Shown here: positions 57,288 to 64,000 of the stretch, one piece after another
Position numbering within the stretch: position 1 is the first letter of the stretch
Layout: the number at the start of each line of letters is the position of its first letter
Assembly (NCBI GenBank): GCA_002779605.1
Contig: PEWE01000020.1
Location: 186,001 to 250,000 of the forward strand
Direction: 5' to 3'
Source of the DNA: Zetaproteobacteria bacterium CG06_land_8_20_14_3_00_59_53
Lineage (GTDB): Bacteria > Pseudomonadota > Zetaproteobacteria > Mariprofundales > Mariprofundaceae
DNA: 64,000 nucleotides
The notes under the pieces: generated by a model
Told to the model about the DNA's origin: nothing
Databases searched by the model: none
Seen by the model: only the letters and a program-made list of their open reading frames with translations
Made by a program: the position numbers and the translations under genes

Positions 57288-59720
57288 ATGGCTGAATTGA
57301 ACAGAGATGCACAATCCGGAGCTGCCGGCGAGGGTTTCCTCCCGGTGCTGCCGCTGCGTGATATCGTGGTGTTCCCTCATATGATCGTGCCGTTGTTCGT
57401 CGGGCGCGAAAAATCCGTACATGCGCTGGAAGAGGTGATGCAGAGCGGCAAGCAGATTCTGCTGGTCGCGCAGAAGGATGCCGCCGAAGACGATCCGGCC
57501 GCCGAGGGCCTGTACGGCATCGGCACGGTGGGCAATATCCTGCAACTGCTGAAACTGCCCGACGGCACCATCAAGGTGCTGGTTGAGGGTGGTGCGCGCT
57601 GTGAAGTCAGGCAGATGGAGATGAGCGAGGATTGCCTGCGCGCTACCTATCGCGTGCTTGAGGATCAGGTGGAGGATGCCGCCGAGCTGGATGCCGTGGC
57701 GCGCAGTGTGCTGCAGCAGTTCGAGCAGTATGTGAAGCTGAACAAGAAGATGCCGCCGGAAGTGCTGGTGTCGCTGGCCGGTCTCGACGATGCCGGCAAG
57801 CTGGCCGATACCATCGCCGCGCATCTCAATCTGAAGCTGGAAGACAAGCAGTCCCTGTTGGAGATATCCTCGATCAGTGCACGCCTTGAGCAGCTGTATG
57901 CCTTCATGGACGACGAGATGGAGATGCTGCAGGTGGAGAAGCGCATCCGCGGTCGGGTCAAACGGCAGATGGAGAAGTCGCAGCGCGAGTATTACCTCAG
58001 CGAGCAGATGAAGGCCATACAGAAGGAGCTTGGTGACGACGACGGCCAGTCCGATGTCGAAGAGCTGGCGGGCAAGATCGAAAGCGCAGGCATGAGCAGC
58101 GAGGCCAGGGAAAAGGCCGAGGCCGAACTGAAGAAGCTGAAGATGATGCCGCCGATGAGTGCCGAGGCGACCGTGGTGCGCAACTACCTCGACTGGCTGC
58201 TCGATGTGCCCTGGAAGAAGCGCTCCAAGGTGCGTCGCGACCTGAATGTGGCCGAAAAGGTGCTGGATGAGGACCATTACGGTTTGGAAAAGGTCAAGGA
58301 GCGCATCCTCGAGCATCTGGCAGTGCTGCAGCTGGTGAAGAAGATGAAGGGTCCGATCCTGTGTTTTGTCGGGCCGCCGGGTGTCGGCAAGACCTCGCTG
58401 GGGCGTTCGATCGCGCGTGCCACCAACCGTCAGTTCGTGCGCATGAGTCTGGGCGGAGTGCGAGACGAGGCCGAGATCCGCGGTCATCGCCGCACCTACA
58501 TCGGCGCATTGCCCGGCAAGATCATCCAGTCGATGAAGAAAGCCGGCACCAGAAACCCGATGATCCTGCTGGACGAGATCGACAAGCTGGGTGCCGATTT
58601 CCGTGGTGATCCGTCCTCCGCCCTGCTTGAGGTACTGGACCCGGAACAGAATCACACCTTCAACGATCATTACATGGAGGTGGATTACGATCTCTCCGAT
58701 GTGATGTTCATTACCACGGCCAACAGCCTGAATATCCCTTCGGCGCTGCTGGACCGTATGGAGATCATCCGTATCCCCGGTTACACCGAGGATGAGAAGA
58801 TCAGCATCTCGGAGAACTATCTGCTGCCCAAGAAGCGGAAGGATCATGGTCTGAAGGCCGGGCAGCTCGAAGTCAGTAACGAAGCCATGCGCGATATCGT
58901 GCGCTATTACACGCGTGAAGCCGGTGTGCGTAATGTCGAGCGCATGCTCGCCACGTTGTGCCGCAAGGCGGCTCGCGAGATCGTGCAGTCCACAGAGGGC
59001 CGTGAACACAAGATCAAGGTGGGTCCGGAAGATCTGGAGCATTATCTGGGCGTGAGGCAGTTTCATTTCGGTATCGCCGAAGAAGAGGATCAGGTCGGTG
59101 TGGTCACCGGTCTGGCATGGACCGAGGTCGGTGGGGAACTGCTGCAGATCGAGGTTGCGCTGATGCCGGGCAAGGGCAAGTTGACCGTGACAGGCCAGTT
59201 GGGCGATGTGATGCAGGAATCGATCCAGGCAGCTCTGACCTATGTGCGTTCACGCGCTTCGCAACTGGGCCTGAAGCCCGATTTCCACCAGCAGGTGGAT
59301 TTCCATGTGCATGTGCCGGAGGGCGCGATCCCCAAGGACGGGCCGTCTGCAGGTCTGGCCATGGCCACCGCGCTGGTGTCCGCATTGACCGGTATCGCGG
59401 TCAAACGCAATGTCTGCATGACCGGTGAGATCACCTTGCGCGGCAAGGCATTGCCCATCGGCGGACTGAAAGAAAAACTGCTGGCGGCACACCGCGGCGG
59501 GCTGACCGAGGTGGTGATTCCCGTGGAGAATGAAAAGGATCTGCGTGACGTCCCTGAGAATGTGCGCAGCGGCCTGAATATTCACTGCGTGACACATATG
59601 GATGCGGTGCTAGGTTACGCCCTGACGAGGCTGCCGGATGGCATGGGAGAGGCGGGTAGATTTGTACCCCAGCTCATTGATGGTATATACAGCGAGAAGG
59701 ATGCGCCGCGCACACATTAA
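57288..59720 (+). CDS. lon: ATP-dependent protease Lon
   Basis: An 810-residue Lon of the bacterial LonA type: N-terminal substrate domain ([13 protein letters not shown] at about 23), coiled central part, Walker [12 protein letters not shown] near 360, and the protease domain with catalytic Ser687 (PKDGPSAG) and Lys730 ([10 protein letters not shown]), 43 residues apart as in E. coli. It follows clpX after 112 bases and has its own ribosome site (GGAGTAAG). Confidence 0.97.
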   Translation: MAELNRDAQSGAAGEGFLPVLPLRDIVVFPHMIVPLFVGREKSVHALEEVMQSGKQILLVAQKDAAEDDPAAEGLYGIGTVGNILQLLKLPDGTIKVLVEGGARCEVRQMEMSEDCLRATYRVLEDQVEDAAELDAVARSVLQQFEQYVKLNKKMPPEVLVSLAGLDDAGKLADTIAAHLNLKLEDKQSLLEISSISARLEQLYAFMDDEMEMLQVEKRIRGRVKRQMEKSQREYYLSEQMKAIQKELGDDDGQSDVEELAGKIESAGMSSEAREKAEAELKKLKMMPPMSAEATVVRNYLDWLLDVPWKKRSKVRRDLNVAEKVLDEDHYGLEKVKERILEHLAVLQLVKKMKGPILCFVGPPGVGKTSLGRSIARATNRQFVRMSLGGVRDEAEIRGHRRTYIGALPGKIIQSMKKAGTRNPMILLDEIDKLGADFRGDPSSALLEVLDPEQNHTFNDHYMEVDYDLSDVMFITTANSLNIPSALLDRMEIIRIPGYTEDEKISISENYLLPKKRKDHGLKAGQLEVSNEAMRDIVRYYTREAGVRNVERMLATLCRKAAREIVQSTEGREHKIKVGPEDLEHYLGVRQFHFGIAEEEDQVGVVTGLAWTEVGGELLQIEVALMPGKGKLTVTGQLGDVMQESIQAALTYVRSRASQLGLKPDFHQQVDFHVHVPEGAIPKDGPSAGLAMATALVSALTGIAVKRNVCMTGEITLRGKALPIGGLKEKLLAAHRGGLTEVVIPVENEKDLRDVPENVRSGLNIHCVTHMDAVLGYALTRLPDGMGEAGRFVPQLIDGIYSEKDAPRTH

Positions 59721-59732
59721 AACAAATAATGG

Positions 59733-59763
59733 TTGACAGGATATAGGGGAAAGCCCGTATAGT
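59733..59763 (+). promoter_or_regulatory. Promoter of the HU gene
   Basis: A perfect TTGACA (59733-59738) is followed by TATAGT (59758-59763), a 19-base spacer, 13 bases after the lon stop and 29 before the HU start. The spacer is slightly long; shifting the -10 to GTATAG gives 18. Confidence 0.6.
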
Positions 59764-59792
59764 TCTGCCATCCACGACACTCGGGAGGAATA

Positions 59793-60065
59793 ATGAACAA
59801 GGCAGATTTGATTAACCACGTAGCAGGCACAGCAGGCCTGACCAAGGCTGCGGCCGGTGAAGCTGTTGAGGCAGTTCTGGGTGGCATCACCGCGACTCTG
59901 GCCGGCGGCAATTCCGTGAGCCTGGTCGGTTTCGGAACATTCTCCGTTGCAGAGCGTTCGGCTCGTACCGCACGCAACCCGCGTACCGGCGACACCATCA
60001 ACGTGCCTGCTTCCAAGGCACCGAAGTTCAAGGCCGGCAAGGCCCTGAAGGACGCCGTCAAGTAA
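59793..60065 (+). CDS. hupB: DNA-binding protein HU
   Basis: A 90-residue HU/IHF-family histone-like protein: MNKADLINHVA at the start, then GFGTFSVAERSARTARNPRTG, the beta arm with the RNPRTG DNA-intercalating tip, and ALKDAVK at the end. It bends DNA without sequence specificity and shapes the nucleoid. The gene follows lon, as in many proteobacteria where hupB is next to lon. Preceded by GGGAGGA and its own promoter. Confidence 0.97.
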   Translation: MNKADLINHVAGTAGLTKAAAGEAVEAVLGGITATLAGGNSVSLVGFGTFSVAERSARTARNPRTGDTINVPASKAPKFKAGKALKDAVK

Positions 60066-60108
60066 TAACCCAGGGGGCGGATCTTGTGTCCGCTCTTCTA
60101 TGCGATAC

Positions 60109-60133
60109 GGGGCCGGTCATCCGGCCCCTCTTC
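60109..60133 (+). terminator. Hairpin terminator after the HU gene
   Basis: GGGGCCGG and CCGGCCCC pair around TCAT, followed by only a partial T tract (TCTTC). The stem is strong but the tail is weak. It lies 43 bases after the HU stop and before tRNA-Val. Confidence 0.6.
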
Positions 60134-60142
60134 ATGGGTTCC

Positions 60143-60218
60143 GGGCGCTTAGCTCAGCTGGTAGAGCACCGCCCTTACAAGGCGGTGGCCGTAGGTTCGA
60201 GTCCTACAGCGCCCACCA
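60143..60218 (+). tRNA. tRNA-Val (anticodon TAC)
   Basis: 76 bases with encoded CCA. Acceptor GGGCGCT pairs with AGCGCCC; the stem CCGCC/GGCGG holds loop CTTACAA, anticodon TAC. Confidence 0.97.
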
Positions 60219-60374
60219 TTTGCCGGATGTCATCCATGTAGTCCGTCTGTTGATCAGACCTTCCGGAGCTGCTTGAGGCTCAGGATGACCGGTTGATTTA
60301 GTAGTTGCATTTTCAGGGTTGAATCATTAAGTTGCGCAACCTGTCAAACGTCGCAGTCTGCGGGGTTTGCATCT

Positions 60375-60451
60375 GGAGCGGTAGTTCAGTTGGTTAGAAT
60401 GCCGGCCTGTCACGCCGGAGGTCGCGGGTTCGAGTCCCGTCCGCTCCGCCA
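60375..60451 (+). tRNA. tRNA-Asp (anticodon GTC)
   Basis: 77 bases with encoded CCA. Acceptor GGAGCGG pairs with CCGCTCC; the stem CCGGC/GCCGG holds loop CTGTCAC, anticodon GTC. Confidence 0.97.
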
Positions 60452-60458
60452 CTGATTG

Positions 60459-60486
60459 AAAAAGGGTTGCTTCGGCAACCCTTTTT
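60459..60486 (+). terminator. Rho-independent terminator after tRNA-Asp
   Basis: A perfect inverted repeat AAAAAGGGTTGC/GCAACCCTTTTT closed by a TTCG tetraloop, with a T tract on the right side. It begins 8 bases after the tRNA-Asp CCA. Because the A and T tracts are symmetric it could also act on the opposite strand. Confidence 0.92.
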
Positions 60487-60594
60487 CATTTCCTTCAACC
60501 ATCGCACATCTTAAATTGTCTTTTGAATCCTGCCGGATATTTGCTACCCTGTGTGCGCTTCAAATCCAAGCACTTCTTCTGTGGAGGGGAAATC

Positions 60595-61542
60595 ATGGCA
60601 GTTACATTGAATCGCATCGCCCAAGAGGGCGCGCACGGCCCGGCGATGATGCCGGTCATTCAGGGGGTTGGCCGCGCGGCCATTGAAATCGCCTACCTGT
60701 TGCGCAGCGCTGTGTTCCGCGGCGCCCTTGGTGCCGCCGGCGGTGAAAATGTTCAGGGCGAGCAGCAGCAGAAGCTTGATGTGCTGTCCGATGAGATATT
60801 CCTCGACGAGATGCGTTCCACCGGTCATGTCTGTGCCGTGGGCTCCGAAGAGCAGGAGGAGTTGCTGGTCATCGACGAGTATGCCGACGCCCCTTATCTG
60901 GTACTGGTCGATCCGCTGGACGGCTCATCCAATCTGGATGTGGACGGACCTGTCGGCACGATCTTCTCGGTGGTGAAGCGTAAGACCCCGAGCAACCAGC
61001 GCCCGGATGTCAGTGACACGCTGCAGTCCGGCCGCGAGGTGCTGGCGGCAGGTTATGTGCTGTACGGTCCGGCAACCATGCTGGTGGTCTCTGTCGGTGC
61101 GGGTGTGAGCGGCTTCACCTACAATGCCAATAATGCCCGTTTCGAGGTCAGCCATCCGGACATGAAGATCCCCGCTTCCGGTGGTTACTACTCGGTCAAC
61201 GAGGCCAACTCCGCACAGTGGCTGCATGGCATGGCCGATAAGCTGGTTGCCGTCCGCCATACCCAGAAGCTGGGCATGCGTTATATCGGCGCGATGGTGG
61301 CCGATATGCATCGCACCATCATCAAGGGCGGCGTGTTCCTGTATCCGGCCGATGCCAAGAACACCACCGGCAAACTGCGCCTGCTGTACGAAGCCATTCC
61401 GATGGGTTTTATCATGGAGCAGGCCGGCGGCAAGGCGCATACCGGCGAGATGTCTGTGCTGGATGTGCAGCCTGAAGCCCTGCATCAGCGTGTTCCTGTC
61501 TATCTCGGCTCGCATGCCGCGGTGGATGGCCTGATCGGCTGA
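60595..61542 (+). CDS. fbp: Fructose-1,6-bisphosphatase class I
   Basis: About 315 residues. The class I metal site is VDPLDGSSNLDVD near residue 104, GTIFSV follows, and the FBPase phosphate-binding region (GMRYIGAMVADMHRTI with KGGVFLYPAD) is at about 225-260. It hydrolyses fructose-1,6-bisphosphate, feeding gluconeogenesis, glycogen or a Calvin cycle. The ATG has GGAGGGGAAATC upstream; the longer frame starts in the preceding gap without a good ribosome site. Confidence 0.96.
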   Translation: MAVTLNRIAQEGAHGPAMMPVIQGVGRAAIEIAYLLRSAVFRGALGAAGGENVQGEQQQKLDVLSDEIFLDEMRSTGHVCAVGSEEQEELLVIDEYADAPYLVLVDPLDGSSNLDVDGPVGTIFSVVKRKTPSNQRPDVSDTLQSGREVLAAGYVLYGPATMLVVSVGAGVSGFTYNANNARFEVSHPDMKIPASGGYYSVNEANSAQWLHGMADKLVAVRHTQKLGMRYIGAMVADMHRTIIKGGVFLYPADAKNTTGKLRLLYEAIPMGFIMEQAGGKAHTGEMSVLDVQPEALHQRVPVYLGSHAAVDGLIG

Positions 61543-61555
61543 TTTTCCCGTCCCT

Positions 61556-62356
61556 GTGAACCATGGCGGGGATTTCCATGCCTATTATCTGCGCCGTATC
61601 GGCGTGGCGGCTCCCATAGCAGAAGCCCTGTCCCGTAAGGGGCAGGGTTCTGCTTTTGTGGCGCTAGAGGGTGTCGCTGCTTCCGCCGTCGTTGTCGGAT
61701 CCTCTCTGACACCGCAGACAGCCTCGGCCCCCGCGGTCGAACCTGTTGTCGCACCTACTGTCAGCTCAGCCCCGGTACAGATGCCGCAACCTCCCGCAGT
61801 TGGCGATCTGGGCTCACTGCGTGTTGCGGCAAGCCGGTGTACTGCCTGTGCGCTTTCACAAAGCAGAATGCAGGTGGTGTTCGGCGTGGGGAGCGAGCAT
61901 CCGGATGTGCTGTTCATCGGCGAGGCGCCGGGTGAACAGGAGGATGCTCAGGGCGAGCCTTTTGTCGGCCGTGCCGGTCAGCTGCTCGATCGCATGCTCG
62001 GGGCGCTTTCATGGTCGCGCGACAATGTTTATATCATGAATGTGATCAAGTGCCGTCCGCCGGGCAATCGCGATCCGCATCCGGAAGAAGTGCATGCATG
62101 CAGTCACTGGTTCGATGCCCAATGGGATCTCCTGAAGCCCAGGGTGGTCTGTCTGCTGGGCCGGGTGGCGGCGCAACGTGTGCTGCAAACCGATGCCACT
62201 CTGGCATCCCTGCGCGGGCGCTGGCATGAATATCGCGGGGTACCTGTGTGGGTGACCTATCATCCGGCCTATTTGCTGCGCACCCCGACGGGCAAGGCCG
62301 CAGTCTGGCAGGATCTGCGCAGGCTGGCGCAGCGTTGTGAGGCTTTGAAGGCTTGA
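61556..62356 (+). CDS. Uracil-DNA glycosylase, family 4 (Fe-S)
   Basis: About 266 residues. A poorly conserved, Ala/Pro/Val-rich N-terminal region (about residues 40-85) precedes the domain. The fold begins near residue 97 with CTACALS (first cluster cysteines), then FIGEAPGEQED (catalytic-type motif GEAPG), VIKCRPPGNRDP (third Cys) and C149-like HACSHW region, and ends VWVTYHPAYLLR (His motif). It removes uracil from DNA. It starts at GTG 13 bases after the fbp stop. Family 4 UDGs of this type are common in bacteria lacking Ung. Confidence 0.88.
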   Translation: MNHGGDFHAYYLRRIGVAAPIAEALSRKGQGSAFVALEGVAASAVVVGSSLTPQTASAPAVEPVVAPTVSSAPVQMPQPPAVGDLGSLRVAASRCTACALSQSRMQVVFGVGSEHPDVLFIGEAPGEQEDAQGEPFVGRAGQLLDRMLGALSWSRDNVYIMNVIKCRPPGNRDPHPEEVHACSHWFDAQWDLLKPRVVCLLGRVAAQRVLQTDATLASLRGRWHEYRGVPVWVTYHPAYLLRTPTGKAAVWQDLRRLAQRCEALKA

Positions 62357-62374
62357 TAAGCCGCCTGAAAGGGT

Positions 62375-63652
62375 CTAGCTCAGGTCTGTGGCCGATTCGC
62401 TTTCGCTGATGCGCACACGGCGGATCCAGTTTCCTTCCATCTCCGAGATTTCCAGTCGAACCCCGCCGACCAGCAGGCACATCGTCGCCTCGGGCTGCGC
62501 GCCGATCAGCTCGACGATCAGGCCGCCCAGTGTGGTGGCACCTTCTTCCGGCAATTCCAGATCCATTTCCTGATTGATGTCGTGCAGGCTGACGGTGCCC
62601 GCAGCCACCACGCTACCATCCGGCTGCGGCCACATCTCCGGCGCCGCAGGGGTGTCGGATTCATCCTCGATCTCGCCGACGATCTCTTCGAGGATGTCCT
62701 CCATGCTGATCAGACCGTCGATATCGCCGTATTCATCGACCACGATGGCCATGTGCTGGCGATGGTTCTGGAAATCGAACAACTGTTGCAGGGCATTCTT
62801 GTTGGCCGGGGCATAGGGCACATCACGCCAGATCATCACGTCCAGCATCGGGCCTTTGCGGCGACGGTATTTCACCAGATCGCGCAGATGCACGATGCCG
62901 ATGATCTGGTCCTGTTTTTCGTGGTAAACCGGATAGCGCGAATGCGGCCGGTTCATGGCTTCCTGCAGGCACTCAGCCGTGCTCTTCGAGGCATCCAGAC
63001 TGTGGATGTCCTTGCGCGGGGTCATCAGCGCCTTGATGGGCACATTGTGCAGATGCAGGCTGTTCATCAGCATCTGTTCGCGGGCCGCATCCAGCACGCC
63101 GGCTTCCGCCCCCACATCGATGATGGTGGCCAGTTCCTGATGGGTGATCTTGATGTCCGATTTGGCGGGAACCTTCAGCATGCGCTGCATCAGGTGAATG
63201 ATTCCCATCAGCACGGTGATCAGCGGTGAGAAGATATGCACAACCAGTTGCAGGGTGCCCGACACCCTGCAGGCGATACTTTCGGCATGCGCCACGGCGA
63301 TGGTCTTGGGCAGGATCTCGGCCAGCAGCACGACGATGATGGTCATGGCCACGGTGGCATACAGGATACCGTTTTCGCCGAACATGGAGACGAACACCAC
63401 GGTGGTCAGGCTGGATGCTGCGATGTTGACGAAATTGTTGCCCAGCAGGATGCCGGAGAGCATGCGCTCCGGATGTTCCAGCAGTTTTTCCGCGCGCCGG
63501 GCACCCTGATTACCCTCTTCGCGCAGGATGCGCAGACGGAAGCGCCGGGCACGGGTCAGTGCGGTTTCGGCACCGGAGAAAAAGGCCGAGGCGAGCAGCA
63601 GGAAAAAAAGGATGCCGACAGCAGCCGGCCATGAAATCCCGATATCGATCAT
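62375..63652 (-). CDS. CNNM/CorC-type hemolysin-like CBS-domain membrane protein
   Basis: A 425-residue protein with the DUF21/CNNM layout: about three to four N-terminal helices (ISWPAAVGILFFLLLASAFFSG, ASSLTTVVFVSMFG, LYATVAMTIIVVLLAEILPK), a CBS pair (MTPRKDIHSLD and IGIVHLRDLVKY, near residues 210-330), and a C-terminal CorC_HlyC domain near 340-420. It is annotated in relatives as a magnesium and cobalt efflux protein (CorB/CorC, YfjD). Convergent with the UDG gene, 18 bases between stops. Confidence 0.92.
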   Translation of the reverse strand: MIDIGISWPAAVGILFFLLLASAFFSGAETALTRARRFRLRILREEGNQGARRAEKLLEHPERMLSGILLGNNFVNIAASSLTTVVFVSMFGENGILYATVAMTIIVVLLAEILPKTIAVAHAESIACRVSGTLQLVVHIFSPLITVLMGIIHLMQRMLKVPAKSDIKITHQELATIIDVGAEAGVLDAAREQMLMNSLHLHNVPIKALMTPRKDIHSLDASKSTAECLQEAMNRPHSRYPVYHEKQDQIIGIVHLRDLVKYRRRKGPMLDVMIWRDVPYAPANKNALQQLFDFQNHRQHMAIVVDEYGDIDGLISMEDILEEIVGEIEDESDTPAAPEMWPQPDGSVVAAGTVSLHDINQEMDLELPEEGATTLGGLIVELIGAQPEATMCLLVGGVRLEISEMEGNWIRRVRISESESATDLS

Positions 63653-63669
63653 GCTTTGCTAAGGGTCGG

Positions 63670-64000
63670 TCAGTTGAGCAGGGACTGGATCATGTGTGCC
63701 CCGAAATATCCCAGCAGCAGAAGCAGATAAGCGGCGATCACCATCCAGCCGGCACGCTTGTTCTGCCAGCCGGAGGTGCGACGCAGGCTGAGCAGGGCGA
63801 CCAGCACGATCCACGAGAAGGTGGAAAGGATCACCTTATGGGAGAGAAGGCTGAAATGTCCCAGTTCCTCCCATTGCCAGATCAAGCCGCTTAAAATGCC
63901 GAGGCCGAGCATCAGCATGGCCGAGCCGACCTGAGCATACATATGGGTCTCGACTTCCAGCAGCGAAGGCATGGCCTGGATGATCGGGCCGAGCCTCTTT
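63670..64000 (-). CDS. CcsA/YpjD-like cytochrome c assembly or inner-membrane protein (partial)
   Basis: The frame runs off the window end, so its start is upstream of the shown part; residues before the first in-frame Met (ending LGPIIQA) fit the family. The visible 100 or so residues have three hydrophobic helices (LMLGLGILSGLIW, VILSTFSWIVLVALL and WMVIAAYLLLLLGYFG), with HKVIL after the first and a Trp-rich loop, as in the C-terminal part of CcsA/HemX/YpjD proteins. It may help heme handling or cytochrome c maturation. It stops 18 bases before the CorC gene start, so the two are probably cotranscribed. Confidence 0.75.
   Translation of the reverse strand, partial: KRLGPIIQAMPSLLEVETHMYAQVGSAMLMLGLGILSGLIWQWEELGHFSLLSHKVILSTFSWIVLVALLSLRRTSGWQNKRAGWMVIAAYLLLLLGYFGAHMIQSLLN

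Overview
The window is a chromosomal segment of a Gram-negative proteobacterium. HslVU, the tig-clpP-clpX-lon-HU block, a TonB-dependent receptor, Wzz and Wzy/WaaL-type proteins all point that way. The glycogen genes and class I fructose bisphosphatase would fit an autotrophic zetaproteobacterium such as Mariprofundus, but that is a guess from gene content and no 16S rRNA is present.

Region 1 (1-35.3 kb) is a large surface-polysaccharide locus, almost all on the + strand with many overlapping starts and stops and visibly lower GC than the rest. It opens with a set resembling the Campylobacter ptm/leg genes: a sugar-phosphate nucleotidyltransferase, a WbpG/PseA-type amidotransferase, HisH and HisF paralogues, a Gfo/Idh dehydrogenase, a CMP-nonulosonate synthetase and an SDR. 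These probably make a CMP-activated, acetamidino-bearing legionaminic-type acid. Next come a hexapeptide acyltransferase, a protein resembling GT42 sialyltransferases, two sulfotransferase-domain proteins, a duplicated uncharacterised domain (alone and fused to a sulfotransferase) and an OafA-like acyltransferase. A second sugar module follows: an acetolactate-synthase-like TPP enzyme, rfbH, rfbF, rfbG, an RmlC-like epimerase and a reductase-like SDR, which together imply a CDP-3,6-dideoxyhexose, perhaps branched. Glycosyltransferases, FkbM methyltransferases, a Wzy-like polymerase, galE, WcaI- and WcaJ-like proteins and a WaaL/Wzy-like protein complete the + strand set. A methyltransferase and Wzz lie on the - strand at the end. 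No Wzx flippase is seen.

Region 2 (35.4-43.9 kb) is glycogen metabolism: glgC, a GH57 enzyme and malQ on the - strand, divergent from pgm and glgB on the + strand. Glycogen synthase is not in the window.

Region 3 (43.9-53.1 kb) holds a secreted zinc metalloprotease-like protein with cysteine-rich repeats, hslVU on the - strand, and a + strand trio of TonB receptor, periplasmic-binding-like protein and hybrid histidine kinase whose ends overlap.

Region 4 (53.1-64 kb) is housekeeping: tRNA-Pro, Arg, His, Lys and Leu, then tig, clpP, clpX, lon and the HU gene, tRNA-Val and tRNA-Asp, fbp, a family 4 uracil-DNA glycosylase, a CorC/CNNM protein and the end of a CcsA/YpjD-like gene running off the window. 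No CRISPR array, insertion sequence or prophage was seen.
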